Source: Sinonovacula constricta (taxonomy: Eukaryota; Mollusca; Bivalvia; Cardiida; Solecurtidae). From it: 64,000 nt of DNA. Position numbers and translations under genes: made by a program. Of the stretch, positions 26,098 to 37,989 are shown piece by piece; the stretch's first letter is position 1; each line of letters begins with the position of its first letter. The stretch spans positions 46,151,396 to 46,215,395 of the forward strand of contig CM017572.1 of the NCBI GenBank assembly GCA_007844125.1, in the 5' to 3' direction. The notes under the pieces were generated by a model. The model saw only the letters and a list, made by a program, of their open reading frames with translations, made no database searches and was not told the origin of the DNA.

Positions 26098-27174
26098 TTG
26101 ATAATTAAAAAAGGCAGCCATCAATTGTTTTATGATTTTGTTTACTAAATTATTAATAGCAGCGCGGATGATTTTTGATATGGTGCGAATATGATCAACA
26201 CTGCCAACTCTTTATTTCGTTAAACAACGTTATAACTATATGAGCAAGTTGTGGCGTTACTAAACCGATAATTTGACAACCTTCATACCTGAAGGCATCG
26301 CTGTACGATACAGAAGTAATATTACAATGTATACAAATGTTTTCATTTTTCAAAATATAAAGAATTTATGTATTAAAATGACTAGTCACAAGGAGAGTAT
26401 AAACATTTAGGAATCGTTGCCTACAAGGCATGGAAGAACAGTACAGTGATAGCTTATTATTAATAACACCTGAAGTTATTGTTGCTTTTGGAAGCAAGAT
26501 TCCCTTTTAGTGTCATTATAAATCTTTTATCAAGCGATTACAAACAATCGGATCATGTACTTTTGACAAGTTCCAAGCAATGCGTGTTTTGACAAATATA
26601 TACCTTTATTTTAGTGTTGACGCATATATGTTTATTATTTTGTTTAAGTTTGTGAGACACTGGTAAGATAAAAACATGATTCGTGCAGAATCCTTACATG
26701 TTAAGTCACATTTTTTATTAGCTTTTTACTAAAAGTTCCATGATATTTCTGATTGAAAAAAAACCTTATGTTTAGGTTTTAGAGATGGCCCTTGATCCTG
26801 ACCCAGTACCATATGTAAACAATCTTTGGACGATTTTCGAAATTCTTCTTTAATTTAATTTGGTAATTAAAAAGGTTTACGATATCCTTCACATTGGCAA
26901 ACTTTTTGCATTACAAATATACTTGCAACAATGGATTGAAATTTTATTGTAAATCAGTTTGTTTGGTCATGAACGGTGTAGTAATTGCAAGTAAAGGTAT
27001 AAATTATTCATATTTGCAGCCATTCACACATAAATCTATCTTTTGAAGACTTTTACAACTCTTATCGACGTATGCAAGGTTAGTTGTAGGTTTTACATTT
27101 CGACTTATGTGAAGGCATCCCTAACACAGTGTCCTTATATTAGAGAAAGATTCTTGAGTTCGGCTAAATCCAAA

Positions 27175-27420
27175 GGGATTGCGGTCTGAATCTGTCGTAA
27201 GACTCCAAAAAGATAACCACCAGTCCATGGGTTTATGCGAGAAAACCATTTCTTATTCAATGTCTTTTAACTATACTGACTTAAATCATAATATGGACGT
27301 ATTGCAAAGACTGTCTACATTAAAGAGGCCAGAAGACCGTTTCATCACCATGACACCACTTGATCGAGACCTCAGCAAATCCGTTGAGCTTTGCTTTACG
27401 GTAATAAACAATTAAATCCT
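27175..27420. repeat. segment A, copy 3
   Basis: GAGAAAACCATTTCTTATTC, AATGTCTTTTAACT, ATATGGACGTATTGCAA and GATCGAGACCTCAGCAAATC align with 20.4 kb and 6.7 kb. A 78-codon plus-strand frame spans it, but the equivalent frames in the other two copies are broken. Confidence 0.5.
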
Positions 27421-28484
27421 GCCGTGCCGCTGTTTAAAAATCGGAGAAAACTTAAAAAAAAAACACATTAAAAAGCCCAAACAAATGTGATTGGCAAATG
27501 AATTTAATAGCAAGCAGGACTGATACTATATTGACTTTAACGTCTCATTAAATAACATTTATGTCAATATAATAGAAATATAAGAAAAACAGGCATGATC
27601 ATAAAACTGTGGATTTACAAAGTTTGATAGTAAGTCGGCATGGAGTTTCCTATCTTGTGTTGCCATGAATCTTAGATTAGTTGCAATAAAACAATAACGA
27701 TTACCTATCAATTTAGACGAAAATTACAATAATTGTCTTAAAAACCTTTTATCAAAATTAACAACACTATCCAGTAAAAGAGAGCACATAACACTGACAT
27801 AATGCAATACCCTAAAGTGACAAATCCTAAAATGAAATTCTAACCCGACTTTTGTAAATGTAGGGATTCGTTTAATGATCAATGTTTATGCTCTGCTATA
27901 AACTCATGGTGTAAGCTAAACGGAAATTGTACACAAACGTTTTGAACAGCTTATATATGCTCCAAAATGTTTTTTACAGTGCCAATTATTATTGCGATAT
28001 AAACATATAAGTCAATATACCCAAAACTTTAAACCGTACATCATGACGAAATAGCTAGCTTTATTCATAGTATAGCCGCCGTAATTGTTAAGTTAAAACA
28101 TCTTTACACAAAGCGATGACAACAGCATGTAGTTCAAACTACATTGTTGCGCTGAAAACCATTTTCCCATTACTACGAACAGCAAATCATTTGCATTCTT
28201 TTTGTTTTGTTTTGAACTGCACTTCCAATCCGAATTCAACAAGAAACAGGCAATATTTAAATAAAAGTTAATGGACATATGTCGCATGAATGTGCATACA
28301 ACGAATAGTTCAAACCGATCACATTTTCGGAATGAAAGTGTCATTACAATTCAATTTGATAGAAGTAAACGAAAAGCAAGCAGGCCGATAGAAAAAAAAC
28401 AACATAATAAAATAAGTCTAGCCTGTTTGAAATATCAAATTGTCGTTTACTTTTTAATTGCATGCTTCCAAATATTTAATCGAA

Positions 28485-28710
28485 AGAACCAGTAAATCAA
28501 CAAATTCTATTGAACTTAGAATGATAACCACAGATACTTCATTCGACTTTCAGCGCTGACACTTGCTCACACGCACATTATTTCATACACATGCAATCTC
28601 TTGTAGGAAAACTGACGCATCTTAGATTATATCTACTCTCTACCGGTAAGTGTTTGTCTCTAACGATTTCAAGAAAATGTGTGTAAAGTCTCTATTTTGA
28701 GGTTTTAATT
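28485..28710. repeat. segment B, copy 3
   Basis: AGAATGATAACCACAGATAC-TTCATTCGACTTT, GCTCACACGCACATTATTTC and AAAGTCTCTATTTTGAGG follow the order seen at 8.2 kb and 16.4 kb. GAAAACTGACGCATC also recalls AACAGACTGACACATC of copy 1. Confidence 0.5.
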
Positions 28711-29324
28711 ACTGGTGAATACCCATGTCTTAACTGATCGAGCGACGTAATTAGTCGCAAGGCCCAGTCAAAATATCTGCTAGAACCAAACCGTATAACG
28801 TTTATGGTAAGTATTTCTTTTATGTAAGTAATTTCAACTTGATGTAAAGAAAGCTTGAAGGTTTCTAAACTGATTTCATAAGATTATCAGTACTTGATAA
28901 TAACTGGCCACTAAATAAGTGTATCACCATTTCCTTCCAAGATAAGAGTTTAGTAAAATTGTATTATCTGTATCAATACGAAATGAAATACAAATAGAGA
29001 TATTGTAAGTTATAATCAAGTATTACTCACATTAGGATCTGAGAAGTAAAATGGTTGATTAGACGAAAACAACAACGATTGTATAAGAGTGGTACTGAGG
29101 TTCACTACTAATTTGACATTTGTCTGGAATGGGCTATCTTGGCTCTTAAATATCCAGACAAAAGTACAGTTAGCCAACATACGTGTTCCAGTTATATGAT
29201 TAAATTGTGCGTGTCTTATCAAATTCGCACAGATCTGTCCATTCCAGTGTAAACATTCAATAAAGACATATATCTAAACCGATAAATCTAAAGTAGTCGG
29301 GTCGGCGTGCTAGTTTTTCATATG

Positions 29325-29640
29325 GGAGCAGCGGAAGCAGGTAATTACTGGATAGTTTAACTAAATCTGGATGATCATTTTCACTGTAACCGGCGGCTGG
29401 CAGCCTACCCGACGTGAACCGGTATTTATGTTTCAGTCTTGATATGTTGTTATGCGTTGTCGATATTCCGGGAGAGGGCGAGCCAATCCAATCCTATCAG
29501 TTCTCTATATGGTGTCAGTCAAGCCGTCATTCGGCCTATATCCCCACGATGCTACCCAAACCGCTGTCCTAGTTTCTTGCCTTAGGCTTCAGCTTCTCAA
29601 GTTACACTGCTAATATCTTTAAACCACTGCAACCTTGGGA
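29325..29640. repeat. segment C, copy 3
   Basis: GCAGGTAATTACTGGATAG, CTAAATCTGGATGATCA, TCACTGTAACCGGCGGCTGG and TATGTTTCAGTCTTGATATG align with 9.48-9.62 kb. CTCAAGTTACACTG near the end aligns with 17.35 kb. Confidence 0.5.
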
Positions 29641-29649
29641 GATGGTTAA

Positions 29650-32290
29650 AGAAAGAATCAAACTTAAATTACCAAGTATATCGATTTAAGTTCTTCTCTT
29701 TTTTCTATCACTATCGATATGCATTTAAAGTCGGTAACTTTAAGAAACTTGGCTTAATTTTCTCTCGAATGTCAGACTTTTAGTGAAAATGTTATGACAT
29801 AAATAGAAAAAATCATTAACTGAAATGAAGATCCTGGCCATGAAATAGCATTAGGGCTAATTTACCGAATGGTGATCAGGACAAAGATGTCTGGACAGAA
29901 CCTGGCCTGTCTTGGTCATGCAACTGTGATAAACTTTATACTCTCCAACACTTCTTTGTGTGAAATTCATGCTTATGTAAATTGAGCCTGATGCACTGTG
30001 GTACTTGAATAGATTTCCATTTGGTACACATGGCAGGGATTTATATTTTTAATTTGTATTCTTTGTTAATGCTTCACATATTTCTTTGCGTTATATATTC
30101 ACATGAATAGGTAGCATGGCAGGTGTGACGCACCGTTTGTGGTAATTTGATAGTTTTTTTTTTACAATAAATGAAACATTAATGTTCAGTGAGAATGAAA
30201 ACTGAAAGTTTTACAACGCTAGATGCTGCGGAAAGGTTCTGCGATTAAATCGATTTGGAACATACAAATTGTCCTTGCTCCAAAGTTGGCATGAGTTTAG
30301 TAGGCATCTGGTAAGTTGACTTTCTTGCTAAAGTGTAATGATAAATAAGATGCACTCATGTAAACCTCAAACAGTTTTTATGATACTTTTTTGCCACTAG
30401 ACGATGTGCAAGTCACACAACTAGCGCAGAAGAGCATTCCAACAAAAAGTGTTGTTGCCGATTTACGATTAATTTCCCCTCTAAATGGTTTGTTACAAAA
30501 TGCAAGGAACCGTGTTGATTGGGTTACCCATGGACACCCAGCCGTTTAACTGCATTAGAATCATGCGACATCATTGATAACATCACATATGTCACTAATG
30601 ATTCAGGGAAAAACAGAACACTTATGAAGCAGAGTAAAGTTCTGCAAGATGCAAGGTTTAATTTAGTATCCCATGTTGTTTCTAGAGCTAATGCAAAAAA
30701 ACAACCTTACAGGTGCCGTAAGAATGAAAGCATAGTTGTATTTTCATAAAGGTTTAATAGAAATATTTCACAATGTATTTACTGTATTTATTTAAACTTT
30801 AATCAAGGGTCTGTTTATAGTTTCGCTATTTATTTTATCGGCATCTCCCTTTGTCTGCCTAATAGCGTCAATACGTAAATGTCACGATCCATTACTGTAA
30901 TAGAGGTTCGTTTGTTCACAACCTCTGTTTACATACCGGTTAGTCCGTTCTGTTAAACGATTTATAACCTTTGCGAAATAGATTTATGCACGCTCTTGAA
31001 TAAATATCTATGAAATTTTATGTCTAATTGAAAATAAAAACAATGTTTCGTGATAAAATGTATTATTTTTTCTCTGCTGTTGCTATTAATTTTTAGAGCA
31101 GAAACAATACCAAGCACATGTGTAAACCTCAGTGTGTATATTGAAAACCTTTGCACATTCTGCAAGTAAAATTAAATTCGAACATGTTTTCAATGTTCAA
31201 ACCCAATAATTGAAAGTCAAATTTCAATACGATAAAATGTTTCTTCATTATGTACACTAGGCCTTATTTTAATCATCGTTTGATTTAATCTTAGGTTGTA
31301 TGTGCCTTCTTAAATGAAACTGTTATTTCATATTGATTTGCATCAAGTCTATGCCCAATTTCGTCCCACAGAGAAATGGTGAAAATGCCGACAATGCATA
31401 ATTCTCAAACTTAATGGCAGTTGTAATTGTTCAAAGAAAAGACACAATGCAAGAACGCTTTAGCACTTGAGACAAAACGAACCATAAACCATACAATTTG
31501 GTCTTTGTATCATTGTATTATTTTGAAAATTCATGCTTATGTAAATGCTTAATTGAATACATTGCAGCCACGATCGTTTAACTTATTCTAATTTTGATGC
31601 TGTAAATAATATAGATCATTATAGTACAAATAGGTTTTCAGCAAATAATCTAGACTCCTAAAGTGCTTAATACGCTTTCAATGAATATAAATTGAATATT
31701 ATACTTAAAGCATGTTTTACAATCTAATAAGTAACGGCATTTCGAACATATTTATAGTATTTTTCTTAATCGAATTCGTTAGTAGTTCGTGAAGGATATA
31801 TTTTACACCTAATTTATATTTTAACCTAGTATTTTTGCTTAAACTATTACTTTGTGTAATTTTGAGAAAGAAACAATAGTATTTTAAATGATGTTGATAA
31901 TTGTCGCACTTTGTAAGACAATGACAAAACAATTACATTTGAATGAATATTTTGAAATGAAAGAGATTTGAAGATTCCCTGTATATAAGTTATTTGAGAA
32001 CATTACCCTATTCAGTGTTGATCCGCCAATTCTAGACATTGAATATACAAGTCTTGTTTCAATTTTTACATCCAGTTGATTTGCATCAAGTTGAACTTAT
32101 TTATGAATGAATAAATACTTAACATACATTTATTTCTGTTAATTTGCCTAGTATTTTCAAAAGAAACCTTTGTATGCACAAATGAACCACATAATCATTA
32201 AGATACGTCATGTTTTTACATACAACAAGACTCTAGTTGCTTCACATTTTAGTTCTAACGTTTTAGTATAGGATCATTATTTTTTGAAGG
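29650..32290. other. AT-rich spacer with one unassigned 76-codon frame
   Basis: Mostly featureless. The plus-strand frame 30519-30749 (beginning MGYPWTPSRLTALESCD) is a little richer in G+C than its surroundings but has no recognised family. It could be chance or a decayed exon. Nothing else is supported. Confidence 0.4.
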
Positions 32291-32304
32291 GTGTGGGGTG
32301 GCTA

Positions 32305-32385
32305 CAAAACAACAACAACACCACCACCAACAACAAAACATTAAACAAGCAACAACACCAAAAACACAACAACAACAAATCAAAC
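32305..32385. repeat. (CAA)n/(CCA)n low-complexity tract
   Basis: AACAACAACA, CCACCACCA and further CAACAA runs, immediately left of the mariner element. Confidence 0.8.
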
Positions 32386-32541
32386 CCACATAATTTTATT
32401 TTATGTCGTTTAAACCGATGCAGTGTTGCTTAAACCACCCTAAACAGATAAAATGCCAATGCAGAGATGCAGACACAATAGCCGTACATGCCCACGGGTC
32501 AAAGAAAATATGCTAGTATAGTTTTTCTAAATGTCATGTTA

Positions 32542-33564
32542 CGAGAGGCATTTATAAAGTATTAATCAGTGTGATGCTTTAGTCGTATACGTAATATTTC
32601 TGCAGAAATTGTCAGACCAACCTTTCGAAGTATTCCCCTTTGACTTGGATGCACTTTTCCAAGCGATGAATCCAATCGGAAAATGCTTTTCGGTAGCTCT
32701 CTTTAGGTATAATGTTTAGACACTGGAAAAGCGCGCTGCCGACGGCGTGCCGAGAGTCAAAACCTCGACCTCTCATGTAGTTCTTGATAAAAGGATTCAA
32801 CCAAAAATCGCACGGAGCAAGATCAGGGCTATATGCAGCGTGTGGTAAAGTGTCAATGCTGTTGTCGCTAAGATACGACTTTACCACCACTGACTTGTGG
32901 GCAGATGCGTTATCATGAAGGAGCTTGATTCCGCGTACGCCGGTACCGGGACGGGCTGCAGTATAGTGGCTTACAAAGCAGAAAGAACCGAATCTCGGTA
33001 AAATATTCCAGTAACACTCCTGCCTTCTGGAATAGGAATTCGAGCCACCATTCCCTGGCAATCAAAAAATAATGCATACATAATGCGTTTTGAGGTGTGA
33101 GCTCTACGGGCAACTTGGGGCCGTTCGTCATTTTCACCGACCCACACCTTATTTTTTTTCTTTACTGGACGGCCAGTACGGGCCTCATCTTTTATCGCCT
33201 CTCTACCGGAGGTAAATAGACGGACCCATCTTCTAACTCTGGCATACGATAGGGCACTGTCCCCATAAACCCTAAGTCTGATTTCATATCAGGTGCAGCA
33301 ACGTTAAGCAATGCGCATATTTTACAATACGCTCTTTGCTCATCTTGAGAATTGTTCTTTTTATCTGCCATTTTTAACTGCAGTGTACCTGACCGTAGTC
33401 GATTCAAGTGTACATTGCGCTCACTGTGTAGGTTTTTCCCGGTTTCCTCGTGCACGTAACTGTAGAGGAGAGTCTAATCTTTCCATACATATATAACATG
33501 TACCAATTACGCTCGTATTAACGTTAAAAAATCGCACTGATTAATACTTTATAAATGCCCCTCG
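32542..33564 (-). mobile_element. mariner (Tc1/mariner, DD34D type), internally deleted, non-autonomous
   Basis: The ends are 34-bp inverted repeats (32542-32575 and 33531-33564) beginning CGAG-GGCATTTATAAAG and differing at two positions. TA dinucleotides flank both ends (32540-32541 and 33565-33566), the target duplication typical of the superfamily. The interior encodes a damaged mariner transposase on the minus strand. At 1,023 bp the element is about 300 bp shorter than a usual mariner. The missing part lies between the DNA-binding region and the KRIMYALFFD region, so the copy could only have moved with transposase supplied in trans. The near-perfect ends suggest it is not very ancient. 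Confidence 0.93.
32612..33371 (-). pseudogene. mariner transposase, frameshifted and internally deleted
   Basis: Read from the ATG at 33371, the frame gives an N-terminal helix-turn-helix region (MADKKNNSQDEQRAYCKI, LLNVAAPDMKSDL). The frame shifts near 33280 and continues as RVYGDSALSYARVRRWVRLF up to an ARTGRP hinge. After the deletion point (about 33150-33165) KVWVGENDERPQVARRA leads to KRIMYALFFD. A second shift near 32970 enters the final frame with HDNASAH (Asp codon 32912-32914) and YSPDLAPCDFWL (Asp codon 32807-32809). Exactly 34 residues separate these two aspartates, which fixes the DD34D mariner class. It ends WIHRLEKCIQVKGEYFERLV. The first catalytic Asp, normally in a TGDE-W context, falls in the deleted part. 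About 250 codons remain of some 345. Confidence 0.92.
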
Positions 33565-33569
33565 TAAAT

Positions 33570-34985
33570 TGATGTGGATTCAGCTAGAGCCTGGACAGCT
33601 TTGTAAAAAGACTTTTAGATACATTAGAATAAGACTGTTCAACGTTTGTCCATATCTATGAAAGTGTACAATTATGTAGCTGTTCGTATGGAATTCTTCT
33701 CACACTAAAATGACAGCTATTACATCAAGAAGACGTGTATGTCTTATCTCTAATAGAAAACTTAAACCAAGTAAAAACCTTTGCAACATAAATCGAAAAT
33801 GCCAAACTGGCTATCTTCACCAACATTATATCACTAGAAGGATTCCTACTTCGGACACTGCATTATTTTGTATGGCGGGCATATTGTAATGCAAGTGTAT
33901 ATAGCACAAAAGGATTCCTGTGAGACAAAAATGTTAGCATCTAACCTCGTGGTATTTGCATGAACACTCCAAAAACTTTTTGTAAGGAAACACTGTCGAA
34001 ATGATTACTACAAAAAACTTGACTTTTATATTCGTAAATATATTACTTACTTTTCTTGAATTGTGGCTGGCGAAACAATAACAGAGAATGGTTTTAAAAT
34101 AATAATTGTATTGTGAGTTGTATTTCAAGTATTTAAGCAAAACGTTTTAGCATAGATTTATTCGTTTCTTAATAATATCCACACCTTAAAGGAATGGAAG
34201 ATCAGAGTTGGTGATAGATAATTATTTATTAAATAGTAAAACTAAAGTTTTTCCTTTTCATTTGCAAGTTGAATGTAAACTTTTTTGCCTGTTACTTTTT
34301 GTCCTTCGTGAGTTTTTCTAAACTAAATAAGAATAATTTTAGACTCAGATCGTCATTCTTTAATGTGAACTAATTCTTATAGTCATCACACAGCGTAGAA
34401 AATCTGCTATATTTTATTACCAAGTAATATCTTTTATTCTCCCTTATTTCCCATTTTTATTCGTGCATATCCCAGAATATTGGACAATATCTCATTCTAT
34501 AGATAGTTACATCCATATCGCATAATTGTAAACAGCGAGGAAATTTCTGAGACCGGTTCTCTGTCGACCCTTTAGAGCTATGTGATTCGATGGTAAGATG
34601 TAAATACTGAAGGTTTCTTTGATATGTTTAGTAGGCATTGTCTACTCAGTGGTAGAATGCCATTGAGTCATTTGGTAAAATATTTTTATATGGACAGTTA
34701 ATCATAAAGCACAAAGAAACACAGTTTGTGTAGACTAAAAACGAAATCATTAAATTCAATTCATACTTTATACATAGTAAATTCTATACTGTTAAATTTA
34801 ATGGCATTAAACATAATATGGGCAGTAATGTGGAGAAGTAAAACAAAATACTGCCCATCTTGAGTTTCCCTATTTCCGATTTGTATTCCAACTGTAAAAC
34901 TATTTATATGTTCTGTTTTGCTTTTCTCACCATGATCAATGTTTAATTCTACAACGTCGATTTCTCACAGAGTTAAACACTGTCA
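33570..34985. other. AT-rich spacer
   Basis: No gene or repeat is recognised. Confidence 0.5.
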
Positions 34986-34989
34986 CCAG

Positions 34990-35230
34990 TTTCCAGTTTT
35001 TCCTCTTATCGACAAATGGATTTCTGGTTTCTACTTTATGCAAATTTGCATTTGCAAGGAAGATTTACTTCAATGAAATATAGACACAAAGAGCGCCCTC
35101 TGAGTAAATTTATACTTTCATTTCGACTGCCTCTGGGTAATTGCTATTTGATACATTCCAATACTGATAATATAACTGCTGGACTTTTATCTAATACTGG
35201 GTTGCTCAAGATAGATTTAAAGAAGTTTCT
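34990..35230. repeat. segment H, copy 1
   Basis: Shared with 58.7 kb and 43.1 kb are TTTTCC-C, AATGG-TTTCTGGTTTCTACT, AAATTTGCATTTGCAAGGAAGATTT, GGGTAATTGCTATTTGATAC-ATTCC and CTGGGTT-CTCAAGATAGATTTAA. A 72-codon plus-strand frame here is not open in the other copies. Confidence 0.5.
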
Positions 35231-35239
35231 CTAAGATAT

Positions 35240-36810
35240 ATACAATCCATTTATATTCAAACATAATTGCTTGTGAATTTTAATATGTTCCTTTACAATT
35301 GTTTTCATGTTCGCCTACGTCTTTGTTGAATGTATCCAGGGAATAAAAGAACAACTAGGTGGAAATTACTGTTTATGCCGACTTTCTTTCAATTGTTATT
35401 TTCTTTGGTAAAGATTGACAGACATCATGAGATGGCCTTGATACATGTAGTGACGAGAAAGAATTGATGAAAGTAACGATTTAATCGTAAAACATTAATG
35501 AAATCAATGGCACAAGTATTTCCTCGCAGATTTTCTGAATTCAAAGAAATATATAATATATCTAATTTTAGCTGCAATACCACTTAAGCATAAACCTGCT
35601 ATATACTTCATCCTAGTGTAACTAACGATTTTATCCCTAATGCATACAATTTCTATTTTGCACGTTATTAACTATAAACCGTTAAATCCTTCAAAAGGAA
35701 ATATTGATCTCTGCAGTTAGTATACCGTTTTGAATACCATTTAAATTATTCCAGAAATACGACCAGAATTATGCAAAAGGTGAAATTATCGGCTTGATGC
35801 AGGTACTAATAAACTCCCAAGAGTAAAATATTTTCATTTAAATAGAGACACACTTAAATAACAGCGTTTATATTGCCATTATGTTATGTACTTTTTAGCA
35901 AAGGACCAGTAAAATTAAACCCGCAGTCTCCATAATTTTATATACAAAGTGTTTCATGCGGGCATGAGGCATCAGGCTGCAGGTCAAATGCCACTTTAGG
36001 CAGTTGGTGTAATCTATACGCCGTTGTTAACATTGATTTTCACGACATACTCATATCTTTAGAAGCGAGCAGTGTGAATAAAATGTTTTGGTAACATAAT
36101 TACTCAATAATTTTGTATAATGAAACTTTCTCAGTGGCATGAAATTGAACGGTAAAAGTGCCTTGTGGTTTTGATGCAATCATTTATATAGAAGGGTACA
36201 CAGAAATAAAGAGTATAGTGCAAGGATGTAGACATAAAAAAGTATTTTCATGTAATGAATAGTCGTGAGGTTATATAACACAACATTTTATTAAACTGAA
36301 ATACCATTCTGCCTATTGATAGTGTATTTTACTTACCGAGAACATATATATATATATGTACACTGCCACTCAGAACACAGTGATTTGCCTATTAGTACAG
36401 CACGCGTTCGTAAATTCGAACACGGCTTAAGGAATATAAACCAGCTTTAATTATGTCCGAATAACTTTTCGTGTTCCAAATAAGCCACGGAATAAGGTTA
36501 CCTATAACTGAAATTAACAGTGAGCTGAAATTGAAAAGCAGAAGTCAATGACAACAGTATGTGTGAGGTGTATTTTAACAAGGACATAGTGTTTAAAAGT
36601 TGCACATTTTGTACAAAATCCTGTGCTCAATTTTAATCCATTTAACCATCGAACGAAACATTCAAAGAAATCGACAAAGAGATTGCTCAACGGACCCATT
36701 TTTAAAAAACGGTCGCAAGTCCGGTCTTTCATTAAATCGGGCGTAAGCCTCCATAATTAAGACAGGTCGTTTTATGACAGAAGTCGCAGCTAAAAATTCG
36801 TAAGATTTGG
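35240..36810. other. AT-rich spacer
   Basis: A (TA)n run lies at about 36344-36358. ATCCAGGGAATAAAAGAAC near 35.34 kb resembles ATCCAGGAGAAACAGAATC at 59.07 kb, suggesting that similarity to the right-hand H copy extends some way beyond H. No gene is seen. Confidence 0.4.
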
Positions 36811-36875
36811 TCGAATCTTAAATAAGAATATATGACAAAGTCCTATGAGTATTACAACATATACCATACTCCGAA

Positions 36876-37570
36876 ATGCCATTGTGTTCTATATATTTTG
36901 TTAAATGCATTAAATACTGGTGTACTCTTCTGTATATGCCTAATACAAGATATCCAAAAAATTGCTATAAAATGTTGTATTCATTAGATTGTTTTGGACG
37001 TAGAAATTGGGCTACGTATATCAAAGAGATTTTATTCAGATATGGTCTTGGTTATGCATGGATAGCACAGGAAGCTGGTAATGTTAACTCATTTGTTAAT
37101 ATTTTTAAACAACGCATAAAAGACTGCTTAAGTCAACAGTGGATATCTGAAATTACAGACTCTACTAGATGTGACACATATAAATTGTTCAAATCAAATT
37201 TAAACCCAGAGAAGTATATTTCTATAGACTTACCATTCCATCAAAGAAAAGCCTTAGCAAGATTTAGATGTTCAAGTCACAAACTTAAAATTGAAATAGG
37301 AAGACACCAAGGAATACCACGAGAATTAAGGTTTTGCAATTATTGTTCAGATAATAACAATGTCCAAGTTTTGGAGGATGAATTTCATGTATTTTTTGTC
37401 TGTCCAAAATTTTCTGATTTAAGAGAAAGGTATATTTTAGCTGGTATAATGGTAGAACCGAAAAGATAGATTTTATAAATATTATGAAATCTGAAAATGT
37501 AAACAGTATTAAGCAAATTTCATTGTATATTCATAAAATGTTTCAGGTAATAGAAAAAAGTTTTGAATAA
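36876..37570 (+). pseudogene. C-terminal fragment of LINE ORF2 protein, frameshifted
   Basis: The open frame 36876-37469 encodes the part that follows the reverse transcriptase in many animal LINEs. It includes SLDCFGRRNWATYIKEILF, then IEIGRHQGIPRELRFC and a zinc-knuckle-like motif C-X2-C-X13-H-X4-C (CNYC ... H-VFFV-C). The apparent ATG comes from the insertion junction, not a real start. Near 37445-37460 the frame shifts: the next frame continues NIMKSENVNSIKQISLYIHK to a stop at 37568-37570, which is the expected end of such proteins. The endonuclease and the catalytic reverse-transcriptase core are absent, so this is a dead fragment. Confidence 0.85.
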
Positions 37571-37804
37571 CAGTGTTTTATATGCTGTGATCTACTCTGC
37601 TTGAGACAAATTCAAAAATCACATCAGACGTTTAAATTTGTGTGTCAATATATCAAATTGACAATGGTATATCTATCTGTATTTATGGATATAGACAACT
37701 TGTTATAGAATTGCAACTCATGAATTTTATATTTTCACATGTTTATTTGTATTTTGGGCCGGAGGCCTCTATACGAGAAATAAACTTTCTGTATTCTGTA
37801 TTCT
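36879..37804 (+). mobile_element. 5'-truncated non-LTR retrotransposon (LINE) 3' end
   Basis: It comprises the C-terminal coding end of a LINE, about 200 bp of 3' UTR with GGGCCGGAGGCC, an AATAAA signal (37779-37784) and a terminal TGTATTC-TGTATTC repeat instead of poly(A). A short imperfect target duplication, GAAATG (36873-36878) and GAAAAG (37805-37810), flanks it. The truncation is typical of target-primed reverse transcription. The clade is not certain; a CR1- or I-like LINE is plausible from the short 3' repeats. Confidence 0.85.
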
Positions 37805-37989
37805 GAAAAGGCACAGAACAAAGGTATTTCTCATGCAAGCCAAGCGAAAAGTAAGAACAAATTTGTGATGAATCATTTAAGGAAAAGAGCAAACCCAACA
37901 GTTACCGTCTTGGAACGGTCAGTCGGCAATATGGACCAACTGGGGTGCTTAAACCGGTTTTACAGAGAGTTTCTCAAATGCAAGCAACG

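Larger units (their letters stand above)
36815..37985 (+). repeat. dispersed repeat F, copy 3, split by a LINE
   Basis: The left part (ATATGACAAAGTCCTATGAG-TATTACAACAT and CTCCGAAATG) ends at 36878. The right part resumes at 37811 with GCACAGAACAAAGGTATTTC, then CAACAGTTACCGTCTTGGAACGGTCAGTCGGCAA and GGGTGCTTAAACCGGTTTTA. The halves are continuous in copies at 11.7 kb and 43.8 kb. Confidence 0.65.

Noticed and set aside
33061..33063. Aspartate of the FFD motif as the first catalytic residue of the mariner transposase
   Set aside because: In the family the first catalytic Asp lies earlier, in a TGDE-W context. That part is deleted here, so the FFD aspartate is not the catalytic one.
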